Shown one piece after another: positions 36,277 through 44,158 of a stretch of DNA of 64,000 nt. Position 1 is the first letter of the stretch; the number at the start of each line of letters is the position of its first letter. The translations under genes were made by a program, and so were the position numbers. This stretch comes from Bdellovibrionota bacterium (GTDB taxonomy: Bacteria > Bdellovibrionota > Bdellovibrionia > Bdellovibrionales > Bdellovibrionaceae): assembly GCA_963170155.1 (NCBI GenBank), contig CAUJGP010000024.1, positions 310,001 through 374,000 of the forward strand. Direction: 5' to 3'. The notes under the pieces were generated by a model. That model ran no database searches, had not been told where the DNA came from, and saw only the letters and a program-made list of their open reading frames with translations.

Positions 36277-37809
36277 ATGATGGCCACCAAATACGAACTT
36301 AAATATCTGGGTGATTATATTCATGGTTCCTTTGTGATATCCGAAGAGCAAAGTGGGTTGATCACGGATAAAAGCCCGGCGGATTTAAACGATCATATTA
36401 TGGATGTTCCTTTCTCGTATGATAATATTGATAAGGCTTGTTACCACGCAAAAGCGGAATTTCCCAAGTGGGCTCGTCAATCGCAAAAAGAGCGAAATGA
36501 ATATCTTCATCGTTTAAAGGAGTTATTTATTAACCATGAGTCAGAAATGGCGGAGGCGATTTCTCGGGATACAGGTAAGCCTCTTTGGGAGTCTTTGACA
36601 GAAGCGAAAGCTTTAAGCCAAAAAATTGATATTACATTGAATCATTCTATGTCTCTTGTGGCGGAAGAAAGAATTTCAAATGCTCTTCCCGGGGTTGAAG
36701 GAGTTGTTCGCTATAAGGCTCGAGGTGTAATGGCTGTTTTAGGTCCTTTTAATTTTCCAGCTCATTTGCCGAATGGACATATTATCCCGGCACTGGCTTT
36801 AGGGAATACGGTAGTTTTTAAGCCATCAGAACACACGCCTGCAGTGGGACAGCTTTATGCACAGATTGTTCACAAAGCGGGGTTTCCAAAAGGAGTGTTT
36901 AATCTTGTGCAAGGAGATGGCGAGTGCGGAAAAAAACTGGTGATAAATGAAAATGTGAGTGGCATTTTATTCACTGGAAGCTACGATGTTGGACTTAGAA
37001 TTAAACAAGAAACATTGACTCATTATTGGAAAATTTTGGCTCTGGAGATGGGAGGTAAAAACGCCACGGTGATTTGGGACGATGCTGATTTGGATAAAGC
37101 AGTGTATGAAACACTCGTTGGAGCCTTCATGACTTCTGGACAAAGGTGCTCCTGCACAAGTCGTGTTATTTTACATGACAAAATTGCTCAAGAATTCACA
37201 GATCGTTTTTATGAGGCAGCAAAGAAAATTTCTATTGGTCATTGGCAAGACAATGCTTTTATGGGGCCTTTGATTAATGCTCAATCTGTCGAAAAATACT
37301 TACGCTTTCAAGAAATCGCGAAACGTGAAAATTGTGAGAGCTTGATGAGAGGAAAAGTTTTAGATTTAAAGCACAAAGGGTATTACGTTACGCCCAGTAT
37401 TTATTTAGTGAGTGAGTATAATGAAAAATCCGTGTATCAAAAAAGCGAGATTTTTGGACCAAATGTTGCTATTTACACGAGTTCTGATTTTGACGAAGCC
37501 ATGAATATTGTGAACTCAACGGGTTATGGCCTAGTCATGTCTTTGTTTTCTAAAAGTAAAGCTCTTTATGAGGATGCTGTCTTTAAATCCAATGTGGGTT
37601 TGCTTAACTGGAATCGGACGACGAACGGAGCGAGTTCAAAGCTTCCTTTCGGAGGAACAGGCAAGTCTGGCAATGATCGTCCTTCCGCCCATTTTGCCGT
37701 TCAGTATTGTTCTGTACCCATGGCTAATTTAGAGGATCCGACTCCATTTGATTCTAATAAAATTCTCCCTGGTTTGAATTATGAAACAAACAATGAGTTT
37801 CGTAGATGA
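36277..37809 (+). CDS. astD: Succinylglutamate semialdehyde dehydrogenase
   Basis: 510 residues. NAD-dependent aldehyde dehydrogenase: LGPFNFPAHLPNGHIIPAL, ILFTGSYDVG, LALEMGGKNATV (catalytic Glu) and SGQRCSCTSRVIL (catalytic Cys). These blocks fit AstD better than other aldehyde dehydrogenases, and the place after astA agrees. GAGAGAGGG precedes ATGATG, so either ATG may be used. It oxidises succinylglutamate semialdehyde to succinylglutamate. The stop overlaps mltG by four bases. Confidence 0.93.
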   Translation: MMATKYELKYLGDYIHGSFVISEEQSGLITDKSPADLNDHIMDVPFSYDNIDKACYHAKAEFPKWARQSQKERNEYLHRLKELFINHESEMAEAISRDTGKPLWESLTEAKALSQKIDITLNHSMSLVAEERISNALPGVEGVVRYKARGVMAVLGPFNFPAHLPNGHIIPALALGNTVVFKPSEHTPAVGQLYAQIVHKAGFPKGVFNLVQGDGECGKKLVINENVSGILFTGSYDVGLRIKQETLTHYWKILALEMGGKNATVIWDDADLDKAVYETLVGAFMTSGQRCSCTSRVILHDKIAQEFTDRFYEAAKKISIGHWQDNAFMGPLINAQSVEKYLRFQEIAKRENCESLMRGKVLDLKHKGYYVTPSIYLVSEYNEKSVYQKSEIFGPNVAIYTSSDFDEAMNIVNSTGYGLVMSLFSKSKALYEDAVFKSNVGLLNWNRTTNGASSKLPFGGTGKSGNDRPSAHFAVQYCSVPMANLEDPTPFDSNKILPGLNYETNNEFRR

Positions 37810-38885
37810 AGTGGTTTTTAACTTTTTCCATTTTTATTGTTGGTTTGGGTGCGGGATTGCTTTTTTATGCCAATTTCAGTTATTATAAAAAATCTTTAGG
37901 GCATGGCGAGATCACGGAAATTTTTGAAGTGCGAATGGGTGAATCCTTTACATCCATCAGCCAGAGATTAGAAGAAAAAAAATTAATCAATCGACCATGG
38001 TTTTTGAATATTTTAGCTCGCTTCTATGGTTTAAGGTCTAAAGTAAGAGCGGGGGAATATCTCTTGAAGGATAACATGAGTCCCTATGAGATTCTTAAAA
38101 CTCTATCGGAAGGTAAAAGCCTCACTCATCCATTTATGATTTATGAGGGGCTTAATTCCTATGAGATCGCCAGTCAGTTCGAAACGTATGGATTCGGAAC
38201 AAAGGAAGATTTTTTAAAGGTGTGTCGCGATCAAGAGTTTTTAACTAAAACTCTCGGAGAGAAAACCCCTCATTGTGAGGGATATTTATTTCCAGAAACT
38301 TATCATTTTGAGCGCCGAACTACGGCTCGTCAAATGATCGAGACTATGTTGCGAACTTTCAATAAAAATTATGTCCTTGTAGCCAAGGGAAGGAATCTAG
38401 GTGGATGGACTCGACATCAGATTATCACCTTTGCGAGCATTATAGAGAAAGAAACGGGAGCTGAGTTTGAGCGGCCCATTATCGCCTCTGTTTTTTATAA
38501 TCGTCTTCGTAAGGGGATGAGGCTTCAAACCGATCCAACTGTTCAGTATGGGGTTTTGGCGGAAACAGGTGTTTTTCCTCAAAATATAACTAAAAAAGAT
38601 TTATTAAGACCCACTCCCTACAATACTTATACAAGAGTGGGGTTTCCTCCAGGACCGATTTCTAATCCGGGCGTTGAGGCAATTAGGGCCGTTTTTGAAC
38701 CTGATCAAACGAAATTTCTTTTTTTCGTCAGTAAAAACGATGGAACCCATGTTTTTAGTGAAACCTATGAAGAGCATAATAAAGCCGTGCGGGCTTTTCA
38801 ATTGGATGCCAAAGCTCGCGAAGGTAAATCTTGGCGTATGCTAAGAGAGAAAACCAATAAACCTCTTCATCCAAAAAAAAGATGA
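37806..38885 (+). CDS. mltG: Endolytic peptidoglycan transglycosylase MltG
   Basis: 359 residues. N-terminal transmembrane helix, then a LysM-like region (MGESFTSISQRLEEKKLI), and the YceG catalytic domain with EGYLFPETYHF, ITFASIIEKETG (catalytic Glu), NRLRKGMRLQTDPTVQYG and TYTRVGFPPGPISNPG. It cuts nascent glycan strands near the inner membrane and sets their length. It overlaps astD, so it is translated from the amino-acid catabolic operon, an unusual position; mltG normally follows pabC or precedes tmk. Confidence 0.94.
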   Translation: MKWFLTFSIFIVGLGAGLLFYANFSYYKKSLGHGEITEIFEVRMGESFTSISQRLEEKKLINRPWFLNILARFYGLRSKVRAGEYLLKDNMSPYEILKTLSEGKSLTHPFMIYEGLNSYEIASQFETYGFGTKEDFLKVCRDQEFLTKTLGEKTPHCEGYLFPETYHFERRTTARQMIETMLRTFNKNYVLVAKGRNLGGWTRHQIITFASIIEKETGAEFERPIIASVFYNRLRKGMRLQTDPTVQYGVLAETGVFPQNITKKDLLRPTPYNTYTRVGFPPGPISNPGVEAIRAVFEPDQTKFLFFVSKNDGTHVFSETYEEHNKAVRAFQLDAKAREGKSWRMLREKTNKPLHPKKR

Positions 38886-38964
38886 AAATTCTTGATTTTA
38901 ATTCTTAAAAGAACCAAAACAGAAAAGCCGTATTAGTATTGTCGCAGAGATTCATCATGCCAAT

Positions 38965-38996
38965 GATGCCAATTAAAGGTTCCTTTAATTGGCATC
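38965..38996. promoter_or_regulatory. 15-bp perfect inverted repeat before sulfide operon
   Basis: GATGCCAATTAAAGG (38965-38979) and CCTTTAATTGGCATC (38982-38996) are perfect inverted copies with a 2-base spacer, 40 bases before the ATG of the persulfide dioxygenase gene. A partial copy, CATGCCAATGATG, lies just upstream. No T-run follows, so an operator for a dimeric regulator is more likely than a terminator. No regulator gene lies next to it. Confidence 0.5.
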
Positions 38997-39036
38997 GACA
39001 AAAAAATCATTTATTGGTATCACAGGGGGTTCTTAT

Positions 39037-40104
39037 ATGAAATCAGAGATTATTTTTTATCAACTCTTTGAGGCAAACTCGTCCACATATACCTACATCA
39101 TAGCAGATCGTCATAGCAAAGAAGCTGCTGTTATTGATCCCGTACTTGATACCGTTGATCGTGATTTGAAACTGATTGATGAGTTAGGTCTTCAGCTCCT
39201 TTATATTTTTGATACTCATATTCATGCTGATCATATTACGGGGGCAGGCGAGATTCGAAAACGTACCAAAGCTAAAACAGTGGTCAGTAAAAATGCTGAT
39301 GTTGCTTGCATTGACATTTCTGTCGAAGAGGGACAAGAGTTTTTATTAGGAAACAAGCGCATTCAAGTGATAGCAACACCAGGGCACACGGATACTTGTG
39401 TGAGCTATTTTTTTGAAGGTATGGTTTTCACTGGGGATGCGTTGCTGATTCGAGGTTGCGGAAGAACTGATTTTCAACAAGGCTCTTCTGCGAAATTGTA
39501 TGAAAGTGTGCATGAAAAACTTTTCAAGCTTCCTGAAGATACAATTGTTTATCCGGCTCACGATTATCGAGGGCAAACAGCTTCCACCATAGGTTTGGAA
39601 AAGAAATTCAATCCTCGGTTGGGAGCTTCTAAAAACAAAGAGGAGTTTATTAAAATAATGTCTGAATTAAAATTAGAAAATCCAAAAAAAATTCATGAAG
39701 CCGTCCCCGCCAATTTAGCTTGTGGAGGATCTCATAACTCTAGAAAGCTCCAGTCTCGAATGGTAGATGGGATTCCAGAAATCACATGTGAAGAGGTTTT
39801 CACTCAACTTCCTCATGGTTTAGCCCAGGCCGTTAAGTTAATAGATGTTCGACAGCCTGGAGAATTTAACAATGAATATGGACACATTGCGGGAGCAAAA
39901 TTAGTGACCCTGGGACCAGAGTTGACGCATTTTCTTGAAAAAGAAGGGAGCCCTCAGGATGAGATTGTATTTATATGTCGAAGTGGGGGGCGCTCTGGAG
40001 CTGCGACAGCGGAGAGTCTTCGATTGGGATATTCGTCAGTTATGAATATGGTTGGTGGAATGATTCGGTGGAGTGAGCTTGGTTATCCAGTTGAGAGAGA
40101 TTGA
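39037..40104 (+). CDS. ETHE1-like persulfide dioxygenase fused to rhodanese
   Basis: The ATG at 39037 has AGGGGG upstream; 355 residues (the frame is open 16 codons further, through the inverted repeat). N-terminal metallo-beta-lactamase domain with HIHADH, TPGHTDT, FTGDALLIRGCGRTDFQ and YPAHDYRG, the single-iron persulfide dioxygenase set. C-terminal rhodanese domain (from about 250) with LIDVRQPGEF and the active-site loop CRSGGRS. Such fusions oxidise glutathione persulfide to sulfite and handle thiosulfate. It leads an operon with two YeeE/YedE half-transporters. Confidence 0.92.
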   Translation: MKSEIIFYQLFEANSSTYTYIIADRHSKEAAVIDPVLDTVDRDLKLIDELGLQLLYIFDTHIHADHITGAGEIRKRTKAKTVVSKNADVACIDISVEEGQEFLLGNKRIQVIATPGHTDTCVSYFFEGMVFTGDALLIRGCGRTDFQQGSSAKLYESVHEKLFKLPEDTIVYPAHDYRGQTASTIGLEKKFNPRLGASKNKEEFIKIMSELKLENPKKIHEAVPANLACGGSHNSRKLQSRMVDGIPEITCEEVFTQLPHGLAQAVKLIDVRQPGEFNNEYGHIAGAKLVTLGPELTHFLEKEGSPQDEIVFICRSGGRSGAATAESLRLGYSSVMNMVGGMIRWSELGYPVERD

Positions 40105-40152
40105 TAAGATCAACTCAAAGGTAAACGACGCTCTTGATGAGGAGAATACTTG

Positions 40153-40566
40153 ATGTTTATGCAACCGGATTGGGTCAATGCGTTGTTAGGTGGAATGCTG
40201 ATCGGGGTTTCAGTGTCTTTAATGCTGTGGTGGAATGGACGAGTGACTGGAATTAGTGGAATTATCAACGGAGTATTCACCGCAGTCAAAGAAGAGAGGT
40301 TGTGGAGAGGGCTGTTTTTGGCAGGTCTTATTTTTGGAGGACTAGCTTTAAAAATTGTGCATCCTAATGCGTTTTCTGGCGAACTCCCCACGGGAGCCGG
40401 AATAACAGTTATCGCTGGTTTATTGGTTGGCTTTGGTACCGTTCTCGGAAGTGGTTGTACGAGTGGCCATGGAGTTTGTGGAATCAGTCGTCTTTCTCCT
40501 CGTTCTCTTCTTGCCACGCTTGTGTTTATGATTGCCGGAATAATAACCGTGGCTCTTCTTCGCTGA
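40153..40566 (+). CDS. YeeE/YedE-family half-protein, first
   Basis: 137 residues from ATG 40153 (GGAG eight bases before; a TTG just upstream is less likely). Four hydrophobic segments; NALLGGMLIGVSVSLMLWWNG, a conserved G-SGCTSGHGVCGISRLSPRS block with two Cys, typical of YeeE/YedE (DUF395) proteins. Related proteins carry sulfur species such as thiosulfate across the inner membrane. It is half of the fold; the other half is the next gene. It follows the dioxygenase by 48 bases. Confidence 0.88.
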   Translation: MFMQPDWVNALLGGMLIGVSVSLMLWWNGRVTGISGIINGVFTAVKEERLWRGLFLAGLIFGGLALKIVHPNAFSGELPTGAGITVIAGLLVGFGTVLGSGCTSGHGVCGISRLSPRSLLATLVFMIAGIITVALLR

Positions 40567-40609
40567 TGAATCGGTGCTTGGACAGCGATTCATTGAGAGG
40601 ATTTTTATT

Positions 40610-41038
40610 ATGAAACAAAATTTTACAGTGTTTATTGTTGGGTTTTTATTTGCAATGGGTCTTGGACTTTCAGGAATGACTCAGCCTCAAAAAGTCGTTG
40701 GATTTTTGGATTTATGGGGAAATTGGGATCCTTCGCTAATGTTTGTGATGATAGGAGCTATAGGTGTACATTTTATTGCTTATAAAATTATACGAAAAAG
40801 AATCACGCCTCTTTGGTCAGAAGAATGGCATGTTCCAATCAAAAAAGACATTACGCCGGCTTTGATATCAGGCGCTTTTATTTTTGGAATTGGTTGGGGA
40901 CTGGCTGGTTTTTGCCCTGGTCCCGCAGTCGTTTCTCTTGCCAGTTTTCAGGTAAAACCAATACTGTTTGTTGTAAGCATGCTATTGGGAATGTTTTTAT
41001 TTAGAATTATAGATCAGAAACTTAAAATAAAAAAATAA
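40610..41038 (+). CDS. YeeE/YedE-family half-protein, second
   Basis: 142 residues from ATG 40610 (GAGAGG upstream). Four hydrophobic segments, GLGLSGMTQPQKVVGFLDLWGNWDPSL and GWGLAGFCPGPAVVSLASF, the pattern of the PmpB-like half of YeeE/YedE, with one Cys in the pore motif. Works with the preceding gene as a split sulfur transporter. Ends the sulfide-handling operon; the next gene is a broken glyoxalase on the other strand. Confidence 0.88.
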   Translation: MKQNFTVFIVGFLFAMGLGLSGMTQPQKVVGFLDLWGNWDPSLMFVMIGAIGVHFIAYKIIRKRITPLWSEEWHVPIKKDITPALISGAFIFGIGWGLAGFCPGPAVVSLASFQVKPILFVVSMLLGMFLFRIIDQKLKIKK

Positions 41039-41042
41039 ACTC

Positions 41043-41162
41043 TTATTGGTACATACAGGCCGATGTGTCATCAGAAAACTGATTGCTCTGTTTAAATCCA
41101 ACGGCTTCATAAAAGACCTTCGACTTGGCGAGATCTTTTACGGATAAATTGACAAAAATCAT
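41043..41162 (-). pseudogene. Truncated VOC/glyoxalase gene
   Basis: From ATG 41162 only 39 codons remain: MIFVNLSVKDLAKSKVFYEAVGF and ACMYQ then stop. This is the first beta-alpha unit of a VOC-family protein, which normally runs to about 125-130 residues; nothing resembling the rest is found to the left, where the rightward YeeE/YedE gene ends four bases away. No good ribosome site. It is a gene remnant at the edge of a stretch of turnover (41.04-43.05 kb). Confidence 0.65.
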
Positions 41163-41670
41163 TGTGGTTGTTGATTCATTTCTATTTCCTTTCGTTGCGT
41201 TACACGCTTTAATGCTTTTTACAAAAATTCTTGAAGAAAATTTAATAAAGGAAAGCAAAGGCCATGAGTTAGTTGCTCTACAGAAACCAGATCATTAGTG
41301 AAATTGTTAAACTTGCCAAAATGGTGGAGGCTACACCAAGGTACAAGAACTAGGCGGGCCAACGATTTCACAGGCTTACAAACTCTCCTGGGAACGTGAA
41401 TACCTCGATTTAAAAAATGAGACAGAAGCTAAAATTGTCGCTTTCATAATCGTAAGTAGATTCAACTATCCGTAGCGTCTTTATACATTTAATTCATATC
41501 GAGAACTCCATACCTCTTAAGCAGGGGCCTCTGAAAAAATAGAATAGGAATTTATAAATTGTGAAATCTAGAAACCCAAGAAGGATAAATGCCTTTCAAT
41601 TGAGCAATCCAGAGAGCGAGAGGGCTTTGTTGATTCTAAAATCATAAGTTATTTCAGGTATTTATTAAAT
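41163..41670. other. Non-coding or degraded stretch
   Basis: About 500 bases with no convincing gene. A short open stretch around 41350-41470 on the plus strand (reading like GGPTISQAYKLSWEREYLDL) is interrupted upstream and matches nothing I recognise. It may be the remains of a lost gene. It separates the glyoxalase remnant from the palindrome before the DUF4143 ATPase. Confidence 0.4.
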
Positions 41671-41721
41671 CATATAACATAGTGGTAAAAATACATTGTA
41701 TTTTTACCACTATGTTATATG
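41671..41721. repeat. 51-bp palindrome before DUF4143 ATPase
   Basis: Two 25-base arms (41671-41695 and 41697-41721) are perfect inverted copies around a single base; each arm contains ATAACATAGTGGTAAAAA. The right arm ends 20 bases before the GTG start at 41742. It could extrude as a cruciform or form a strong RNA hairpin. There is no T-run, so it is not an ordinary terminator. It might be an operator, a recombination site or the end of a mobile element. Confidence 0.85.
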
Positions 41722-41741
41722 CTTATTTAAGAGGTCAGTTT

Positions 41742-42896
41742 GTGATTAAACGAGTTTTAGGAAAGCAAATATCAAAGAGTCTTAAAAATCAAAAGTCCAT
41801 TTTACTTCTTGGCCCTCGCCAAACTGGAAAATCTACTTTAATTAAAGGACTTAATCCTGAGATTGAAATCAATCTTGCGCATCAACCAACATTTTTAGAA
41901 GTAGCGAAAAACCCCTCTTTTTTGGAGCAATATCTTAAAGCTCAGTGTCCTATGAGAGGAATTGTCTTTATTGATGAAGTCCAAAGAATTCCAAGTTTAT
42001 TAAATACGATTCAATATCTCATCGATAATAAGAAAGGTTATCAGTTTATATTAACAGGTTCTAGTGCCAGAAAATTGAAACGAGGAAAGGCTAATTTGCT
42101 TCCGGGGCGGCTTCATACTTATGAATTAGGCCCTATTGTAGCTAGTGAACTTGATTATCAAGCTCAAACTGATCACATGATGATTTATGGGTCACTTCCA
42201 GAAGCTATCACTGAGACCAATATTAAAGAGATAAAAAAACTTCTTAAATCTTATTCTATAACTTATCTTAATGAAGAAATAAAAGCTGAAGCCTTAACTA
42301 AGAATATAGAAGGTTTTACTCGCTTTCTTTTTCAAATCGCTAGTGATTCAACAAAGTTTCTGGATCTCACCAAGATTTCAAAATCTGTGGCGGTACCCAG
42401 GCAAACAGTGCAGCGCTTTTTTGAAATTCTTGAGGATACCTTATTAATTCGAAGAGTTGAGGCATATGCAAAAAGTGATAAAAGAAGACTTATTCAACAT
42501 CCTCGATTTTTTATTTTTGACAACGGTGTTTTAAATTCTCTTCTCAGAAACTTTACTCTTTCTGAAGATCGTAAAGGATATTTATTTGAAAATTTAATTT
42601 TTAATCAACTGGCAACGAGTCTGAGTTATAGTAATTATGACTATCGTCTTTCCAGTTATAGAACAGATGCTGGTGCCGAAGTGGATTTAATTTTAGAAAT
42701 AGAAAATGATATTTATGCCATAGAAATTAAATCAGGCTCCTTTAAAGAATCCGAGTTAAGTGGGTTAAGGAGTTTTAAAAAATTTATAGGTAAACCGATT
42801 AAGGAATTTGTAGTTATTCCTGAAGGTTTTTCTCGAGTTATTGGAGAAGCTAAAGTCTTACCATGGCAAGATTTGTTAAAGGAATTGAGATTATAA
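41742..42896 (+). CDS. AAA ATPase with DUF4143 domain
   Basis: 384 residues from GTG 41742 (GAGG seven bases before; an ATG at 41682 lies inside the palindrome). Walker A GPRQTGKST (24-32), Walker B GIVFIDEVQRIPSLL, sensor TGSSARKLKRG, a winged-helix segment (VPRQTVQRFFEIL) and a C-terminal DUF4143 nuclease-like region with AGAEVDLILE...YAIEIKSGSF, the D...E-x-K pattern of PD-(D/E)xK folds. This family is widespread, often mobile, and of unknown role. It stands alone between a palindrome and an IS remnant. Confidence 0.88.
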   Translation: MIKRVLGKQISKSLKNQKSILLLGPRQTGKSTLIKGLNPEIEINLAHQPTFLEVAKNPSFLEQYLKAQCPMRGIVFIDEVQRIPSLLNTIQYLIDNKKGYQFILTGSSARKLKRGKANLLPGRLHTYELGPIVASELDYQAQTDHMMIYGSLPEAITETNIKEIKKLLKSYSITYLNEEIKAEALTKNIEGFTRFLFQIASDSTKFLDLTKISKSVAVPRQTVQRFFEILEDTLLIRRVEAYAKSDKRRLIQHPRFFIFDNGVLNSLLRNFTLSEDRKGYLFENLIFNQLATSLSYSNYDYRLSSYRTDAGAEVDLILEIENDIYAIEIKSGSFKESELSGLRSFKKFIGKPIKEFVVIPEGFSRVIGEAKVLPWQDLLKELRL

Positions 42897-42904
42897 TTTT
42901 TCTT

Positions 42905-43042
42905 TAGGGCGTTTCCCTATTTTGGCTAATTGCATCGATGTCATTTTCCTATCTTGAGCTAGATGAGCGAGCACGCAAGATAAACAAGAGACTTATAATT
43001 GCGCGCGAGTTTTTCAAAACGAGCGGCGAGGGAAACGCCCTA
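42905..43042. mobile_element. Internally deleted IS5-type element (MITE-like)
   Basis: Perfect inverted ends GGGCGTTTCCCT (42907-42918) and AGGGAAACGCCC (43029-43040) enclose 134 bases and are flanked by a TA target duplication (42905-42906 and 43041-43042). Inside, the minus strand codes the C-terminus of an IS5-family transposase up to its natural stop. The rest of the transposase is gone, so the element can only move in trans. The right flanking TA plus the terminal C provide the stop codon of ddl. Confidence 0.8.
42959..43027 (-). pseudogene. IS5-family transposase C-terminal remnant
   Basis: Translation from 43027 gives AARFEKLARNYKSLVYLAC then SLI and a stop at 42959. The pattern RFEKLARNY...VxLA...I is the common C-terminus of IS5-family transposases. 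Only 22 codons remain, starting directly behind the right inverted end, so about nine tenths of the gene has been deleted. Confidence 0.75.
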
Positions 43043-44125
43043 GTACCAATTTGTTTTAAGGGTTTGATCTTTTTTATACTGCTCAAGTCCTAATTCAATT
43101 AATTGGCGAATAAGATTTGGATAACTTAATCCTGAGGCTTCCCACATCTTTGGATACATACTGATGTTTGTGAAACCAGGAAGTGTGTTGATTTCATTAA
43201 TTAGAACATCCTCTTTGTCAGTGACAAAAAAATCAATTCGCGCAAATCCTGTGCAGTTAAGAGCGGTATAAGCTTTTTTAGCCAAATGCTTTATTTGATT
43301 TATAACAGCCTTTGAAAGTGGTGCTGGAATGAGGCATTCCGCTCCTTGAGCATCCACGTACTTAGCATCATAAGAGTAGAATTCATGGTTTGAGCGAATT
43401 TCGCCGGGATCTGAAACCTCAGGAGAGCTGGCAAACCCTAAAACTGAAATTTCAATTTCTCTACCTGAAATAAATTTTTCAGCAAGAACTTTTGTATCGT
43501 AAGAGAAAGCATCTTGAAGCTTTATCAAAAACTCTGATTCTGTTTTAATTTTATGGACTCCCACCGAAGAACCGGCATTAGCCGGTTTAATAAAAAAGGG
43601 AAGGCCTAATTTTTCAACAAGTGTTTGAAAAGAAATTGGAGCCCATGGCTGAAGTAATTGGTAAGGGGCATTGGGAATGCCTGAGTGGGTAAAAATCTGT
43701 TTCATGATATCCTTATCCATTCCAGCCGCTGAGCTTAAGACAGAGCATCCCGTAAACGGAATATTAAGCATCTTTAAAAAACCCTGGATACAGCCATCTT
43801 CACCATAAGTTCCATGAAGAATGGGAAAGGCAATATCTACTTTAATAGTTTCATTTGTTTTATCGTTAATGAATTGACCTTGACCTTGATGGATAGAAAA
43901 TGAAAGTGGTTGTAACTGATGATCTAAGAGAGTGTTCTCTGTAATGGACGTGATGGTGTTCAGTGTCTTTACAAGATACCATTGACCACTTTTGCTGATC
44001 CCAATGATGGTCAAATCAAATTGAAGTGGGTCCATGGCAGCGGCGATATTCTTAGCGGAGTTGATAGATACTTCATGCTCTGCGGATCTTCCACCGCAGA
44101 GAAGGGCTACTTTAATTTTCTTCAT
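43040..44125 (-). CDS. ddl: D-alanine-D-alanine ligase
   Basis: 361 residues. ATP-grasp enzyme: VALLCGGRSAEHEVSINSA (N-terminal signature), ILHGTYGEDGCIQGFL, FIKPANAGSSVGVHKI and the metal-binding LINEINTLPGFTNISMYPKMW. Makes the D-Ala-D-Ala dipeptide for the peptidoglycan precursor, in the same pathway as mraY and murD at 53 kb. The TAG stop is formed by the target duplication and end of the IS5-type remnant, so the last residues (about KTNWY) or the original stop may have been changed by insertion. The core is intact. Confidence 0.94.
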   Translation of the reverse strand: MKKIKVALLCGGRSAEHEVSINSAKNIAAAMDPLQFDLTIIGISKSGQWYLVKTLNTITSITENTLLDHQLQPLSFSIHQGQGQFINDKTNETIKVDIAFPILHGTYGEDGCIQGFLKMLNIPFTGCSVLSSAAGMDKDIMKQIFTHSGIPNAPYQLLQPWAPISFQTLVEKLGLPFFIKPANAGSSVGVHKIKTESEFLIKLQDAFSYDTKVLAEKFISGREIEISVLGFASSPEVSDPGEIRSNHEFYSYDAKYVDAQGAECLIPAPLSKAVINQIKHLAKKAYTALNCTGFARIDFFVTDKEDVLINEINTLPGFTNISMYPKMWEASGLSYPNLIRQLIELGLEQYKKDQTLKTNWY

Positions 44126-44158
44126 GACCTTCCCTTTCCTTAGCGAAGCTTTTTGAAA

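Noticed and set aside
40110-40517. Long minus-strand frame opposite the first YeeE/YedE gene
   Set aside because: Pro-rich low-quality protein opposite a clearly conserved gene; shadow frame.
41163-41258. Longer 71-aa version of the truncated glyoxalase
   Set aside because: The extra residues do not belong to the VOC fold; the conserved part begins at ATG 41162.
41682-41741. ATG 41682 as start of the DUF4143 ATPase
   Set aside because: It would place 20 codons inside the palindrome; GTG 41742 with GAGG upstream fits the family start.
41742-42896. Defence island call for the DUF4143 ATPase
   Set aside because: No other defence genes nearby; the family alone is not evidence of defence.
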